Shown: piece after piece, positions 16,564-26,700 of the stretch | Numbering within the stretch: position 1 is the first letter of the stretch | Layout: every line of letters starts with the position of its first letter | Assembly: GCA_037200985.1 (NCBI GenBank) | Contig: JBBCGJ010000001.1 | Span: 434,001 to 498,000, forward strand | Origin: Rhizomicrobium sp. | Lineage (GTDB): Bacteria; Pseudomonadota; Alphaproteobacteria; Micropepsales; Micropepsaceae | Direction of reading: 5' to 3' | Length of the DNA stretch: 64,000 nt | Made by a program: the position numbers and the translations under genes | The notes under the pieces: model-generated | The model's database searches: none | What the model was told of the DNA's origin: nothing | Seen by the model: the letters and a program-made list of their open reading frames with translations, nothing else

Positions 16564-19430
16564 CGCGATGCGGCTTTTAATTCGTCCATAAAGGCCTTGG
16601 CCCGTATCAAATCCGCGCTCTCGCGGCCCTCGACAAATCGCGCATATACCGGTTCCAGAGTTTTCAGCGCTTTGCCGGGGCCGTGTCGCTCGTTCAACAG
16701 CCTGCTCAAACTGTTCGCCGCGCGGAGTTCCCACGACATCGCATCCTGCCGGCGCGCCAGTTCGAGTGCCTTGTGCATGCAGTCTTCCGCCTCGGCGGGA
16801 TTGCCGCGCGCGTTCGCAAGCAGACCGCGAACGCGAAGGACCTCCGTGGAACACCAATTTTCGTAGCTCTTGTCCTTGCTTTCGAGCTGGTTCATCCAGA
16901 ACAGGGCATCGTCGAGACGCCCCGCATCGAGCGCGTGCTCGCAGAAATGGGCGAGAACCAGGACGCTGAACGCCTCCATGCGGGCATTGGCCAGCAGGCG
17001 GAGTCCTTCCGTAACCAGCGGCACGCCCGCGTCGAACTGGCCGCGCCGGGCCTGGCACAGTCCCATGACGCAGAGCGCGAATCCGCTGTCGCTGTCGATC
17101 GAATGAGGCCGGCTCTGCTCCAGCAGATCGACGGCGTCGCGCTCGACCAGGTCGACATTGGGTTCGGACAAATGCGCGTTCAGAACCGACCACGACATCG
17201 CCAGACCGACGGGAATCGCAAGGCCGGAGGATTGCGCTTCGGCGACCGCGCGCGCCGCCCATGTCGTGGCCTGAGCCGGCTGGCCGAGGATCCACAGCGT
17301 GTTGGACATGACGCAGAGCGCGTCGACATGGCGGTCGAAACCCGTAGCTTTGACGCTCGCGAGACGCGCCGCCTTCTTCTCAAGGCCGAAATACCGTTGA
17401 AGATGGGCCCGGGTCTCGTTGAAGCGTGCGGCGTGATGCATCGAATGGCCCAGCATCCACGCGCTCATCGCCAAGCCGTCGGCATCGGAGACTTCCTGCG
17501 CGAGCGCCGCGCATTTCTCCGCGGTCTTCAGGGCCTCGGCATACTGCGCCGCGCGTATTTCGCCGGCCCACAGCGCGAGATAGGACTGAAACTGGGCAGG
17601 AAAATCGCCCAGCGCCCGCGCTCGCTCGAGCGTCCCGCCCCAGGCCTCGATCGTCTTCTCCGAGAATCCATGGATGAAGAGTTCGGCTGCCGCCGACGCG
17701 AGCTGTATGCGCAACCGTTGCTGCACGGCGGTATCGCCGGTGTCGACCGTTGCCGCCATCGCCTTGTCCAGCCATTCGTGACATTCGGCAAGGAGCGCCC
17801 GGCTCAGCCAGATGGGAGCCGAATATGCGGCGACATCCACGCCGATGAGCGCATCGCCATCGGGGCCAAATGCCCATCTCAGGGCCGCGCGAATATCGTC
17901 GATGTCGGACAGCGAGGCCTCGGGTTTGCCCGGAGCGATGGCGTTTGCGGCCGTCGCGCGGAGCAATTCGCGAAAATACAGCGCATTTTGACGCTGGATC
18001 GCGTTCAACTCGCCGGCTTCTTCGAGCTTCGTCCTCGCATAGGCGCGGGTCGTATCGAGGAGGCGATAGCGGGTGACGGCACCGGAGGTATCGATCGACG
18101 CGAGAGATTTCGAGAGAAGACCGAAGATGGCATCGAGCCCCGCGGCTTCGCCCACATCGCTGCGAACGAGATGCTGGGCGGCATCGAGCGTGAAGGTTCC
18201 CGGAAAGACCGACAGGCGGCGAAGCATCACACGTTCGGTCTCGGAGAGCAGGTTGTGGCTCCAATCGAGCGTGGCGTACAGAGTCTGGTGCCGGGGCGGC
18301 GCGGTTCGCCGCCCGGGCCAGAGCAACGCGAACTGGCTGTCGAGCAGCGCTGCCGTATCCCTGATGCCGAACGTGCCGACGCGTCCCGCCGCCAACTCGA
18401 TCGCCAACGCGTTTCCGCCAAGCTTGCGGCACATTGCGCCGACAAGCTGCGCGTCTTCGTCGCTCAGATTGACGTCGCCCGCGCCGTCGCTCGCCATGCG
18501 ATTGGTGAAGAGCTGCGTGGAAGGATAGGTCAGAGCTTCGGCCGCGGTGAGCTGTGCATCCGCCGGCGGGCTGATGAGCGAGGGCAAGATATGGATGTGC
18601 TCGCCTTCGACTCGCAGCGCCTCCCGGCTGGTCGCGAGCACGTAGAGTTCATGCCCCGCACCGAAGAGACGCTGCGCGACGATCGCAGCCTCGGCGATCA
18701 AGTGCTCGCAACTGTCCAGGATGAGCAGAACACGTTTGCCGCTCAGATAGGCCACGAGGTCGGGAATCGTGTCCTTGGCCTGCACCGGCAGGCCGAATGC
18801 GGATGTGATCGAATTGGCGAGCAGACGGGGATCCCCGACCGGGCCAAGTCCGACGAAACAAACGGCGCCGGCAAACTCCTCCAGAAGGGCGTGCGCGACC
18901 GAAAGGGCCACCGTGGTCTTGCCCACGCCGCCGGGACCGACGATCGTCACGAATCTGCGAGCCAGCACTTTTTCGCATATCGCGCGAACCTCCTGGTTTC
19001 TGCCGACCATGTCCGCCAGGGGCTGGGGCAAAGGATACGAGGCCTGCAATACGCGATCGGCGTCCGCCACTCTGGCAATCGTCGTTCGCGACGTCGGCGC
19101 GCCGAGCCGATAGCCTCGTCCGGGGACGCTGGTAATATAAGTCGCGCCTTTGTCTCGTTCCTCGAGGGCTTTGCGAAGCGCCGCCACATGGACACGAAGG
19201 CTGACGTCTTCCACGAAAACGTTCGGCCATACCTTCGCGATCAATTCCGTGTGGCCGATGGTTTCCCCAGGGCTGTCCGCGAGCGCAAGGAGGATATCGA
19301 ACGCGCGGCTGCCGAGCTTTATGGACTCGCCGTCCTTCTTCAGAATGCGTTCAAACGGAAAGAGCTGGAAGGCGCCGATCGATATGGCTTCGCGGGTGTC
19401 GCGATTGTGCTGGCGACGCATTGCTGACAC
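16560..19430 (-). CDS. Large transcriptional regulator: winged helix, NB-ARC-type ATPase, TPR-like repeats
   Basis: 956 aa. Residues about 17-110 are an OmpR/PhoB-type winged helix (RAFDILLALADSPGETIG; ATYITSVPGRGYRLG). A STAND ATPase follows, with Walker A VGPGGVGKTTVALS (about residue 165) and Walker B-like RVLLILDSCEHLI, then the TSREAL sensor and the DWSHNLLSETERVMLRRLSV segment of this regulator class. The C-terminal 450 residues are helical TPR-like repeats that probably sense a ligand or partner. It is convergent with the acyl-CoA operon and its target is unknown. Confidence 0.9.
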   Translation of the reverse strand: MSAMRRQHNRDTREAISIGAFQLFPFERILKKDGESIKLGSRAFDILLALADSPGETIGHTELIAKVWPNVFVEDVSLRVHVAALRKALEERDKGATYITSVPGRGYRLGAPTSRTTIARVADADRVLQASYPLPQPLADMVGRNQEVRAICEKVLARRFVTIVGPGGVGKTTVALSVAHALLEEFAGAVCFVGLGPVGDPRLLANSITSAFGLPVQAKDTIPDLVAYLSGKRVLLILDSCEHLIAEAAIVAQRLFGAGHELYVLATSREALRVEGEHIHILPSLISPPADAQLTAAEALTYPSTQLFTNRMASDGAGDVNLSDEDAQLVGAMCRKLGGNALAIELAAGRVGTFGIRDTAALLDSQFALLWPGRRTAPPRHQTLYATLDWSHNLLSETERVMLRRLSVFPGTFTLDAAQHLVRSDVGEAAGLDAIFGLLSKSLASIDTSGAVTRYRLLDTTRAYARTKLEEAGELNAIQRQNALYFRELLRATAANAIAPGKPEASLSDIDDIRAALRWAFGPDGDALIGVDVAAYSAPIWLSRALLAECHEWLDKAMAATVDTGDTAVQQRLRIQLASAAAELFIHGFSEKTIEAWGGTLERARALGDFPAQFQSYLALWAGEIRAAQYAEALKTAEKCAALAQEVSDADGLAMSAWMLGHSMHHAARFNETRAHLQRYFGLEKKAARLASVKATGFDRHVDALCVMSNTLWILGQPAQATTWAARAVAEAQSSGLAIPVGLAMSWSVLNAHLSEPNVDLVERDAVDLLEQSRPHSIDSDSGFALCVMGLCQARRGQFDAGVPLVTEGLRLLANARMEAFSVLVLAHFCEHALDAGRLDDALFWMNQLESKDKSYENWCSTEVLRVRGLLANARGNPAEAEDCMHKALELARRQDAMSWELRAANSLSRLLNERHGPGKALKTLEPVYARFVEGRESADLIRAKAFMDELKAASR

Positions 19431-19862
19431 CGACCGTGATCACAAATGGTCAGTCTAGTCCCGTTTTCCGGTCGGGCAACCCAATTGTTTCGCCGGAACG
19501 ACAACGTCAAACGCTTGCCGCCGGAGAGACCGGAATATGAAGCGACGTTGCTCAGATTGCCCGAAATTGCCTTGTGCGACGACGCATGCGATGCGCCATC
19601 GCGCCCGACGACCTGATAATTCATCAGACAGCCTCCATGTGCAAAACGAATCGACCGGATTTGAAACGCATTCCGGTCGGAATTGACAATTCGTCGGTTC
19701 TGGGGGGAGCCGGTCGGCCGCCGAGATATCGTCCCGTCCCCGCCGAACTCAACGAGGCCGCGAATTTAACTGTGCTTAACATGCAATAACGTGAGCTTTT
19801 GGCAGACGCGGCCCATCGTGGACACCGCGAAATAGTCCGTCGACGAAAGACCGGAGCGAAAA
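19431..19862. other. 432-base non-coding region between two regulator genes
   Basis: This region lies upstream of two divergent regulators. It holds TTGACA at 19683-19688 without a matching -10, and two TTAAC pentamers near 19765-19780 close to the AraC start. Short frames inside it lack ribosome sites and look random. I see no RNA gene. Confidence 0.4.
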
Positions 19863-20522
19863 ATGTCTGCACCAGCCGCATTGGAAACCCGGGCGACGGA
19901 TGTTATGGCGCCGCGCCCGCCCTGGGGCACGGAAGGGACCGTATCGAAACAATTGGTCGTTGAATTGCTGAATGCCGGCCTTGAAGCGCTTCACACGAAC
20001 CCCGCCGTCGCCAAGGGCTATTTCTCGCGTGCCCGCTCCGCCATGCTTGACGGCCTGGAACTGCCCGGAGTTGACGGGAACGCCAGATATTCCACGGCCG
20101 GCGGACTGGTTGCCTGGCGCGCAAAACGGGTCGAGGCCTACATCGAGGCGAATCTCGCAAAGCACATCAGCGTGCGCGAACTTGCTGCCGTCGTGCGACT
20201 CGGGCCGCGCCATTTCCAGCGCGCGTTTCGCACATCCTTCGGTGTCGGCCCGCATGCGTACCTCATGAGCCGTCGCATCAAACGCGCGCAAGAAATCATG
20301 TTGCAGATGGACGCGCCATTGAGCCAAATCGCGCTGGCCGTCGGTTTTTCCGATCAGGCGCATCTTACCACGCGCTTTCGTCGCCAGGTCGGCGTCACAC
20401 CGGCCCTCTGGCGCCGCGAGCGAAGCGTCTGCTTCGACGCCGCTGGCCGCGGCAATCCCTATGCCGGCTCGGCGAATCGCCCAAAAGCGCTTCAGGCCGC
20501 GGAAGGACTATCGGCGCACTAG
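19863..20522 (+). CDS. Short AraC-family transcriptional regulator (paralogue of the 9157 gene)
   Basis: 219 aa. The double HTH runs over about residues 85-185: KHISVRELAAVVRLGPRHFQ and APLSQIALAVGFSDQAHLTT. The region before it (KQLVVELLNAGLEALHTNPA) matches in layout the helical N-terminus of the other short AraC protein. ATG 19863 follows GACCGGAGCGAAAA, a usable ribosome site. It stands alone, and no target is evident. Confidence 0.87.
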   Translation: MSAPAALETRATDVMAPRPPWGTEGTVSKQLVVELLNAGLEALHTNPAVAKGYFSRARSAMLDGLELPGVDGNARYSTAGGLVAWRAKRVEAYIEANLAKHISVRELAAVVRLGPRHFQRAFRTSFGVGPHAYLMSRRIKRAQEIMLQMDAPLSQIALAVGFSDQAHLTTRFRRQVGVTPALWRRERSVCFDAAGRGNPYAGSANRPKALQAAEGLSAH

Positions 20523-20538
20523 CGTCAAGCGTATTCCG

Positions 20539-20748
20539 TCACCGGCACCGTCTCGGGATACGAGACGCCGCGATGTCTCGCGTCTGCTTGCGGTCAGCCG
20601 CATCGTGGGCGACAGCCGGATACAGCGATTGCAGAACCTTGGCCGCGAACTGGACCTTTGTAAAACCGGGGCGACCGAAACCGAGATCAGGCTCGTGCGG
20701 CACAAACAGCCAGACCAGCAAGATGGCGAAGAGCAGGCGGAAGATCAT
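20539..20748 (-). CDS. Small hypothetical protein with N-terminal membrane/signal segment
   Basis: 69 aa. The N-terminus, MIFRLLFAILLVWLFVPHEP, is a hydrophobic helix followed by the stretch DLGFGRPG, which I recall from small uncharacterised alphaproteobacterial proteins. AAGGT lies about 10 bases before the ATG (minus strand). The C-terminal 25 residues look low in conservation, so the gene may be truncated. No function can be assigned. Confidence 0.45.
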   Translation of the reverse strand: MIFRLLFAILLVWLFVPHEPDLGFGRPGFTKVQFAAKVLQSLYPAVAHDAADRKQTRDIAASRIPRRCR

Positions 20749-21101
20749 CTTTGTTACCTTGACGCGTTTCGCGCGCCCATCGTTCTACCGTTTGCATTAT
20801 CAAGACGGCACGAACCGACCCTCCGCACCCGTAGCCGTCGCACAGGCATATAGGCCGGTGGCGGCGGACCCGCTTTCACGATCGCGGAAGAATTTCTACC
20901 GCAGCGACACGAGTTGGGTGGAGATCGGACTCTTTGGGCAAGCATCGGCAAATCGCGTGCAAATCGCTCAAGCGGTCGGCGATCCTGCGGCGCATTCTGT
21001 CCGCCGGAAGCGATGAATAGGCGCTTCAGCGCAAGCCCGACCTTCCAGCGAGCACGGCACAGGCGATGCTTACTAGGTCCTAAGCCGCCTCTCCACCGCG
21101 G
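20749..21101. other. 353-base region without a supported gene
   Basis: Between the small protein's start and the stop of the MmyB-type regulator I see no convincing frame, RNA or repeat. It presumably holds the promoter of the small protein on the minus strand. Confidence 0.4.
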
Positions 21102-21929
21102 CTAGGACTGCGACTTGAGCAATGTCCTGATCCTGTCCGCGTCCGCCGACGTCGCGGGGTTGTAGATCACCATGTTGAGATCGGACCGGCCATCGACGGC
21201 AAAGGCCGAAAACTCCATCGAAAGCGGCCCGGCGATGGGATGATGCAGGACTTTTACGCCATCGCCATGCGCCAGAACATCGTTGTCACGCCACATCGCC
21301 GCGAATTCGGGACTTGTCGCGCACAATTCATCGACAAGCGATTGCACGTTCCGCGCAGCACCCGCGCGCGCCACATCGGCGCGGAACGATGCCACGACAA
21401 ACCGCGCAACGCCTAGCCAGTTGGACTGCGCCGCGCGAATCCGCGGGTCCTGGAACATCATGCGCAGCACATTGCGTTGCCCTTCCGCCAGCATGCCGTA
21501 GTCGATCAACACCGCGGCAGCGGCTCTATTCCACGCGATCACATCCCATGTGGCGGTGCGAATGAAAGCCGGACTGTATTCCAGTGTATCGAGCACGCGC
21601 TGCAGGCGCGGCGTGATACCGTCGGGCGCGCGATAGCGGACTTCGGGCGGGCGGCCCAAACCGAGCAGAAACAGATGCTCGCGCTCGGCGTCCGTCAGCA
21701 TCATGGCGCGCGAGATGCGGTCCAGCACATCGGCGGACGGCGCGCCGCCGCGTCCTTGCTCCAGCCACGTGTACCAGGTGGCGCTGACATTGGCGCGTTG
21801 CGCCACTTCTTCGCGCCGAAGCCCCGGCGTTCGCCGCCGCGTCAACGGAAGGCCGAACGACGCCGGATCGAGTTTCGCGCGGCGGTCCTTCAGATACGTC
21901 CCAAGTAAATTGCCGTTTGCGGCGGACAT
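21102..21929 (-). CDS. HTH regulator with MmyB-like ligand-binding domain
   Basis: 275 aa. An XRE-type helix-turn-helix (GLRREEVAQRANVSATWYTW, about residues 35-70) is followed by an MmyB-type PAS-like domain beginning at SPAFIRTATWDVIAWNRAAA and running to the end (LHHPIAGPLSMEFSAFAVDG). In Streptomyces relatives this domain binds a fatty-acid-like ligand. It is divergent from the SDR gene at 22023, and such regulators commonly control an adjacent oxidoreductase, so the two genes downstream are the likely target. Confidence 0.92.
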   Translation of the reverse strand: MSAANGNLLGTYLKDRRAKLDPASFGLPLTRRRTPGLRREEVAQRANVSATWYTWLEQGRGGAPSADVLDRISRAMMLTDAEREHLFLLGLGRPPEVRYRAPDGITPRLQRVLDTLEYSPAFIRTATWDVIAWNRAAAAVLIDYGMLAEGQRNVLRMMFQDPRIRAAQSNWLGVARFVVASFRADVARAGAARNVQSLVDELCATSPEFAAMWRDNDVLAHGDGVKVLHHPIAGPLSMEFSAFAVDGRSDLNMVIYNPATSADADRIRTLLKSQS

Positions 21930-21942
21930 CCTGTTAGCGATC

Positions 21943-21975
21943 TTACCGGTATAATGTCACTACTTTACCAGCATA
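21943..21975. promoter_or_regulatory. Spaced direct repeats in the divergent regulator/SDR promoter region
   Basis: TTACCGGTATA (21943-21953) and TTACCAGCATA (21965-21975) match at 9 of 11 positions and start 22 bases apart, two helical turns. The first contains the perfect palindrome TACCGGTA (21944-21951) and overlaps TATAAT (21950-21955). It is a good candidate operator for the MmyB-type regulator. Confidence 0.4.
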
Positions 21976-22022
21976 GCGTATAGGTTGAGAACCCTCCGGG
22001 CAATTCGAAAAGGCGATCCGCG

Positions 22023-22742
22023 ATGACACTGAAAGACCAACGCGTGCTGGTGATCGGCGGCGGCTCCGGCATCGGATTTGGCATCGCGCAGGGCGCGGCG
22101 GCCGAGGGCGCGAAGGTGATGATCGCCTCGCGCCGGGCCGAGAAGATCGCCGAAGCGGCGAAGCGCATCGGCGGAGCATCCGCCGTCCTCGATGTCAGTG
22201 AGGAAGCGAACATCGCGGCGTTCTTCAAGGACCATACCGGCTTCGACCATATCGCGTTCACCGCAGGCGACACCGACGGCCTCAGTCCCGGCATGCTTGG
22301 CGATCTCGATCTGAAGCTGGCGGCGCAGCGGTTCAACACGCGGTTCTGGGGCGTGGTGGCGGTCGCCAAACACGGCGCGATTCATCTGCCGCCCGGCGGG
22401 TCCTTCACCCTCACCAACGGCATGCTCGCGCATCGGCCGCTCAAGGGCATGCCCATCGTGACGGCAAGCGCCATGGCCGCGGAAGGTCTGACGCGCGGCC
22501 TAGCGCTCGACCTGGCGCCCGTGCGTGTGAATTGCGTGTGCCCGGGCCTGATCGAAACCGAATTGTTCGACCGCTTTGGCGCCGGCCGCCGCGAAATGCT
22601 GATGGCGCTGTCGCAGAGACAGTTGATCCAACGTCCCGGCACGCCGGCCGAAGCCGCGGAAGCCTATCTCACCTGCATGCGCAACACCTTCATGACCGGA
22701 CAAGTCCTCAAGATCGAAGGCGGCATCGCGATCGCCAACTGA
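22023..22742 (+). CDS. SDR-family protein lacking the catalytic Tyr/Lys
   Basis: 239 aa. The nucleotide-binding motif GGGSGIGFGIAQGAA is intact, and the C-terminal pattern LAPVRVNCVCPGLIETELF is normal. The active-site segment that should read YxxxK is VTASA (residues 146-150), and the Ser of the triad is replaced (TLTNG). It may bind NAD(P) without classical reductase activity, or act by another mechanism. It is probably the direct target of the divergent MmyB-type regulator and forms a pair with the next gene, 32 bases on. Confidence 0.88.
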   Translation: MTLKDQRVLVIGGGSGIGFGIAQGAAAEGAKVMIASRRAEKIAEAAKRIGGASAVLDVSEEANIAAFFKDHTGFDHIAFTAGDTDGLSPGMLGDLDLKLAAQRFNTRFWGVVAVAKHGAIHLPPGGSFTLTNGMLAHRPLKGMPIVTASAMAAEGLTRGLALDLAPVRVNCVCPGLIETELFDRFGAGRREMLMALSQRQLIQRPGTPAEAAEAYLTCMRNTFMTGQVLKIEGGIAIAN

Positions 22743-22774
22743 TCGCTCGTGCGACAACGACAAGGAGAGTTCAC

Positions 22775-23665
22775 ATGCGCGTATTCATGACCGGCGCCGC
22801 CGGATTCATCGGCACCGCCACGACCAAGGAACTGATCGCCAACGGCCACAAGGTGGTGGGTCTCGCCCGCTCCGACGCGAATGCCGAAGCCATCAGGAAA
22901 ATGGGTGCAGAGGTTCACCGCGGCTCGCTTGAGGATATAGAAAGCCTCAAGAGCGGCGCAAAGGATGCCGACGGCGTCATCCATCTTGCCTTCATCCACG
23001 ATTTCTCGAAATTCGCGGAGAACGGACAGATCGACAAGCGTGCCATCGAGGCGATGGGCGATGTGCTGGCGGGCACGAACAAGCCCTTCATCGTCACCTC
23101 GGGAACGGCCCTGATCGCGCCGGGCGTGGTGGTCACCGAAGACATGCGGCGCGACGCCAGCGCGTATTCTCCGCGGGTGTCGGAAGAGGCCGGTCTGGCT
23201 TATGCATCGCGCGGCGTGCGCGCGATGGCGGTACGCCTGCCGCAGGTGCACGGTGAAGCCGGCAAGGCCGGCCTGATCACCTATCTGCTCGAAGGCGCGC
23301 GCCGGAAAGGGTCTGCCGCCTATGTCGGCGACGGCCACCATCGTTGGTCTGCGGCGCACAGGCTGGATGTCGCCCCCGTTTACCGGCTTGCGCTGGAGAA
23401 AGGCGCGGCGGACGGAATCTATCATGCCGTCGGCGAAGAGGGCGTGCCCATGCGCCAGATCATCGAGGTGATCGGCCGTGCGCTGAACGTGCCTGCGGTC
23501 TCGATAAAGCCGGAAGAAGCCGGCGACTATTACGGTCCGCTCGCGATGTTCGCCGGTCTCGACATGCCGGCGTCCAGCGCCTTGACGCAGCAGCGGCTGG
23601 GATGGAAGCCCAAGGAGATCGGCCTCATCGCCGATATCGGCCAGCCGAACTATTTCGCGGGCTGA
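22775..23665 (+). CDS. Extended-SDR NAD(P)-dependent epimerase/dehydratase family protein
   Basis: 296 aa from ATG 22775, preceded by AAGGAGAG. The N-terminus MTGAAGFIGTATTKELIANG is the Rossmann dinucleotide fold of extended SDRs; GVIHLAFIHDF and RAMAVRLPQVHGEAG follow as in the NAD-epimerase-like group that lacks a clear YxxxK. The substrate is unknown. It is probably cotranscribed with the preceding SDR gene. Confidence 0.88.
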   Translation: MRVFMTGAAGFIGTATTKELIANGHKVVGLARSDANAEAIRKMGAEVHRGSLEDIESLKSGAKDADGVIHLAFIHDFSKFAENGQIDKRAIEAMGDVLAGTNKPFIVTSGTALIAPGVVVTEDMRRDASAYSPRVSEEAGLAYASRGVRAMAVRLPQVHGEAGKAGLITYLLEGARRKGSAAYVGDGHHRWSAAHRLDVAPVYRLALEKGAADGIYHAVGEEGVPMRQIIEVIGRALNVPAVSIKPEEAGDYYGPLAMFAGLDMPASSALTQQRLGWKPKEIGLIADIGQPNYFAG

Positions 23666-23673
23666 AAGGCCGT

Positions 23674-23705
23674 GCCGGTGCCGGCGATAGTCCGCCGACA
23701 CCGGC
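23674..23705. terminator. Stem-loop between convergent genes
   Basis: GCCGGTGCCGGCG (23674-23686) pairs with CGCCGACACCGGC (23693-23705), 12 of 13 positions, around a 6-base loop. It lies between the stops of the epimerase gene and the giant gene. No T-tract follows on either strand, so termination would be atypical, but the position suits a bidirectional terminator. Confidence 0.45.
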
Positions 23706-23781
23706 AGGCGGAGGCGAGCCGTCCGCGATCGCGCCGAGCGCCTCGCCGCGGGCGTCGATGGGGCGTCACGTGCGTACTTCT

Positions 23782-26700
23782 CTAGCTGTCGATGTCCTGC
23801 GTCAGATTCTGAAGGTTCAGCAAGGCTTGCGGTGTCGGTGGCGGCTGGAGGGCCGGATCGGCGTAGCTGTAGACGAGCACATCCATCACCCATAGCGCCG
23901 GCGACGACGCAACCACGCCCATCGCCGCCGCGTTCGCTTGGATCGTCGCAGCCAGCTGCTCGCAGAAACCGTTGCCGGTCAATTGCCAGTCGGTGCTGAC
24001 ATCGAAGGCATAGACGGGCAGCAGCACCAGCGGATTGCGGAAGGACAGCGGCGTCTGCGTGGGGTCGCTGATGCCGTCCGCCGATTGCCAGTAGGACACG
24101 CCGATCCGCATATTGCGCGTGGTGCCGGGCAGCACCGCGTTCTGCGCCGCGACGAGCGTTTCGAAGAACTCCGACAACGCCTCGGCCAGCGTCTGGTCGG
24201 TCCGGCCGGTCATCGGCTCGGGAGTGCTTCGGACGATCAGCGGCGTGATCTGGGTGGGGAATGAGACGGGCGGCGTCTGATAGATGAAGTCCGTGTTGAT
24301 CGTCTGGCCCTGAAGCAGGTTGGCGTTGCGCGAAACATAGGAGCTGCCCCAGGCATCCTGCAGCAGGAGCGCGTTCAGCCGGTAATAGGCGAAATCGAGC
24401 GCCAGCGGCGATGTCAGATACGCGGCCTCGTCGGGCAGGTCGAACGCCAGGCTCGTCCCCATCTGGAGGCCGTTCAGCCACTTGCCGGCATATTGCAGGG
24501 CGGGCCAGAGAAGCTGCCGCCAGATCTGAATGGCATAGGGCGCCTTGTCGGTATTCTGCTGCAGCAGGCGATAGGTCTGCGGCGCGACCACCGTATTGTC
24601 GAGCGCCTGGCTCGCCGCCTCGTCGAACAGCATCCAGTCGGTGTTCGTCGCGGGCGCCGCGGGATTCTTGAGCGTGAGGTTGGTCTCCTGGCTCAGAGCG
24701 AAGCCGTTGGCGGCGAACAGCGCCGCCAGGCCGGACGGCACGGTCTTGCCGTTGAGCGCGGCAAGGTCGGCGTCGGTCGCCTCGTACTGGAACAGGAAAT
24801 CGTCCGGCGGCGTGGCGAAATCGATCGTCTGATCCGGCCGCTCGAGAATGACGCTGGTGTAGTAGGGCGGCGTGCCCTGGGACAGCAGCGACATCCGGTA
24901 ATTGTAGGTGCGCGGCGGCAGCCCGGCCGCCAGGGCGTTGGTCCGGATCGTCGCCCATGCCTGTTCGACGAGTTGTGCGAGCTGCGCCAGCGCACTCACG
25001 GCGTTCTGCGCTGCCTTGGTGGCTTGCCCGTTCTGGATGTCCGGCACCTGGGTCAGATCGTTGGAAATCGCCGGCCAGACCGACGAGAACGCCGCCAGCG
25101 CCTGGATCACCGCCGCGTATTTCGCGGTGGCGGGCGCGGCAGTGCCGTTCGTGCTGTTCTGGTTGAACAGGATCGAGAGGGTCAGCTCGTCCTGCGCGGC
25201 GAACTGCCGGCTGACGGTGAAGTCGTAATTCCACTGCGCCAGGGTCTTCGTCGGATCGCCGCCCGGCTCCGGCGGCGTCGCGCTCTGGCTCGCGATGAGC
25301 GCCGGGCTGGGGTAGCCGCGCAGCGGAATCGGAATCTGCGCGATACCGACAGCGCCGTCGGTGGTGCCGCCGTTCTCCAGCGCGATGATGAAGGACAGCC
25401 AGGACGAGCTTTGATAGCCCTGCACGCCGGCCACGGAATGGATGTCGAACTCGATCTGGTTGACCTGGTAGTCGAGCGACAGGATCGCCGATTTCTGGAT
25501 CGCGGGGTCCTTGACGCTGAACAGGCTGGTTAGGCGCGACTCCGTCGAGGAGAGCGGCGCCTTGGCCGTGGTGAAGCCCAGCTGCGGCACGACCTGCAGC
25601 CCGTGCGGAGGATCGGCGGTGTTCAGGCTGTAGCCGCCCGGTTCGCTGCCGGCGTCGACCGCGGCGATCTGCCTGGCGAAGTCGTCCATGCCGCCGAAAT
25701 GGCCGGCGATTTCCATCAAGGTGTCGGTCGAGGTCGGTGCGTAAGACGACGTTCCGAGTGTCACCGTGGAGCCGGGCGCGAAGAAGTCCGTGCGCTCGGC
25801 ATTGGCGGACAGCAGGCCCGGGATGTCGCTGTCCATCCAGCCCGCCGCGAGCGTGATCGTGGCGAGGTCCGCGGGAACCTGGAAGGGGGTGACGTTGATG
25901 GCGGTGGCGCCCAGGAAGAGGGCGTTGTCGCCCGCGGCCAAGGTCATGGTCGTCGCCAGCGCGCTCACCGTCGTGCCCAGCTTGTCCGCCAGTGTCGAGA
26001 CCGTGTCGCTCGACAGCGTGGTGGAGGATTTCCCGCCGGCGCTCGCGGTGAGGTCCGGCCGGACGATGCTCGGCATGCCGGCGATGACATTGGCCAGGTA
26101 GACCTGCGAGACCCCCGCCACGGCCGCCAGCGGCGCGAAGGGATGGCCGGGATCGACCCAGCCCACCGGTTGTGCGCCGTCGTCGGGCGTGACGATCGTT
26201 CCGGCGACCAGCTTTCCGGAAAGCCGCGGCTGGGCGGCCGGATCGCCGCTCGCGCCGCTACCGGTCACCACGACGTCGGTCTGCACCAGTGTCTGCACGC
26301 TATAGGCGCTGGAGAGCGTGATCAGCAATTGCTGCTCCATCGCGTCGACTGCGTCCGTCAGGCCGTCGTCGTCGCCCTGCACGATGGAGCGCATCATGTT
26401 CGCCTGTCCGGTGGCGATTCCGGACTTGGCGCCGATGATGGCGGCCAGCGAGGCGGTGATCGTGTCGTCGGTCGCGCCGGGCACCGCATAGGCCGGCGAC
26501 AGCATGAGATCGATAGCCGCGAGGAAGGTCTGATTCCACTGATCGGGGTCGGCCGAGCGGAAGTCCGAGGTCTGGCCCGGCGGCCAGGTCAGGCCGGATG
26601 CGCCGTCATAGCTCGGCACCGCGATGCGGTTGCCGTCCCAGGCCTGGGTCGACAGCGGCGGAATGGCGAAGTAGCGCAGCTGCGGCTCGATCCGATACGC

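Noticed and set aside
16683..19427. 914-codon plus-strand open frame opposite the large regulator
   Set aside because: The minus-strand frame has clear winged-helix and Walker motifs; the plus frame has none.
19574..19789. 71-codon plus-strand frame upstream of the second AraC gene
   Set aside because: No ribosome site and no recognisable pattern; treated as non-coding.
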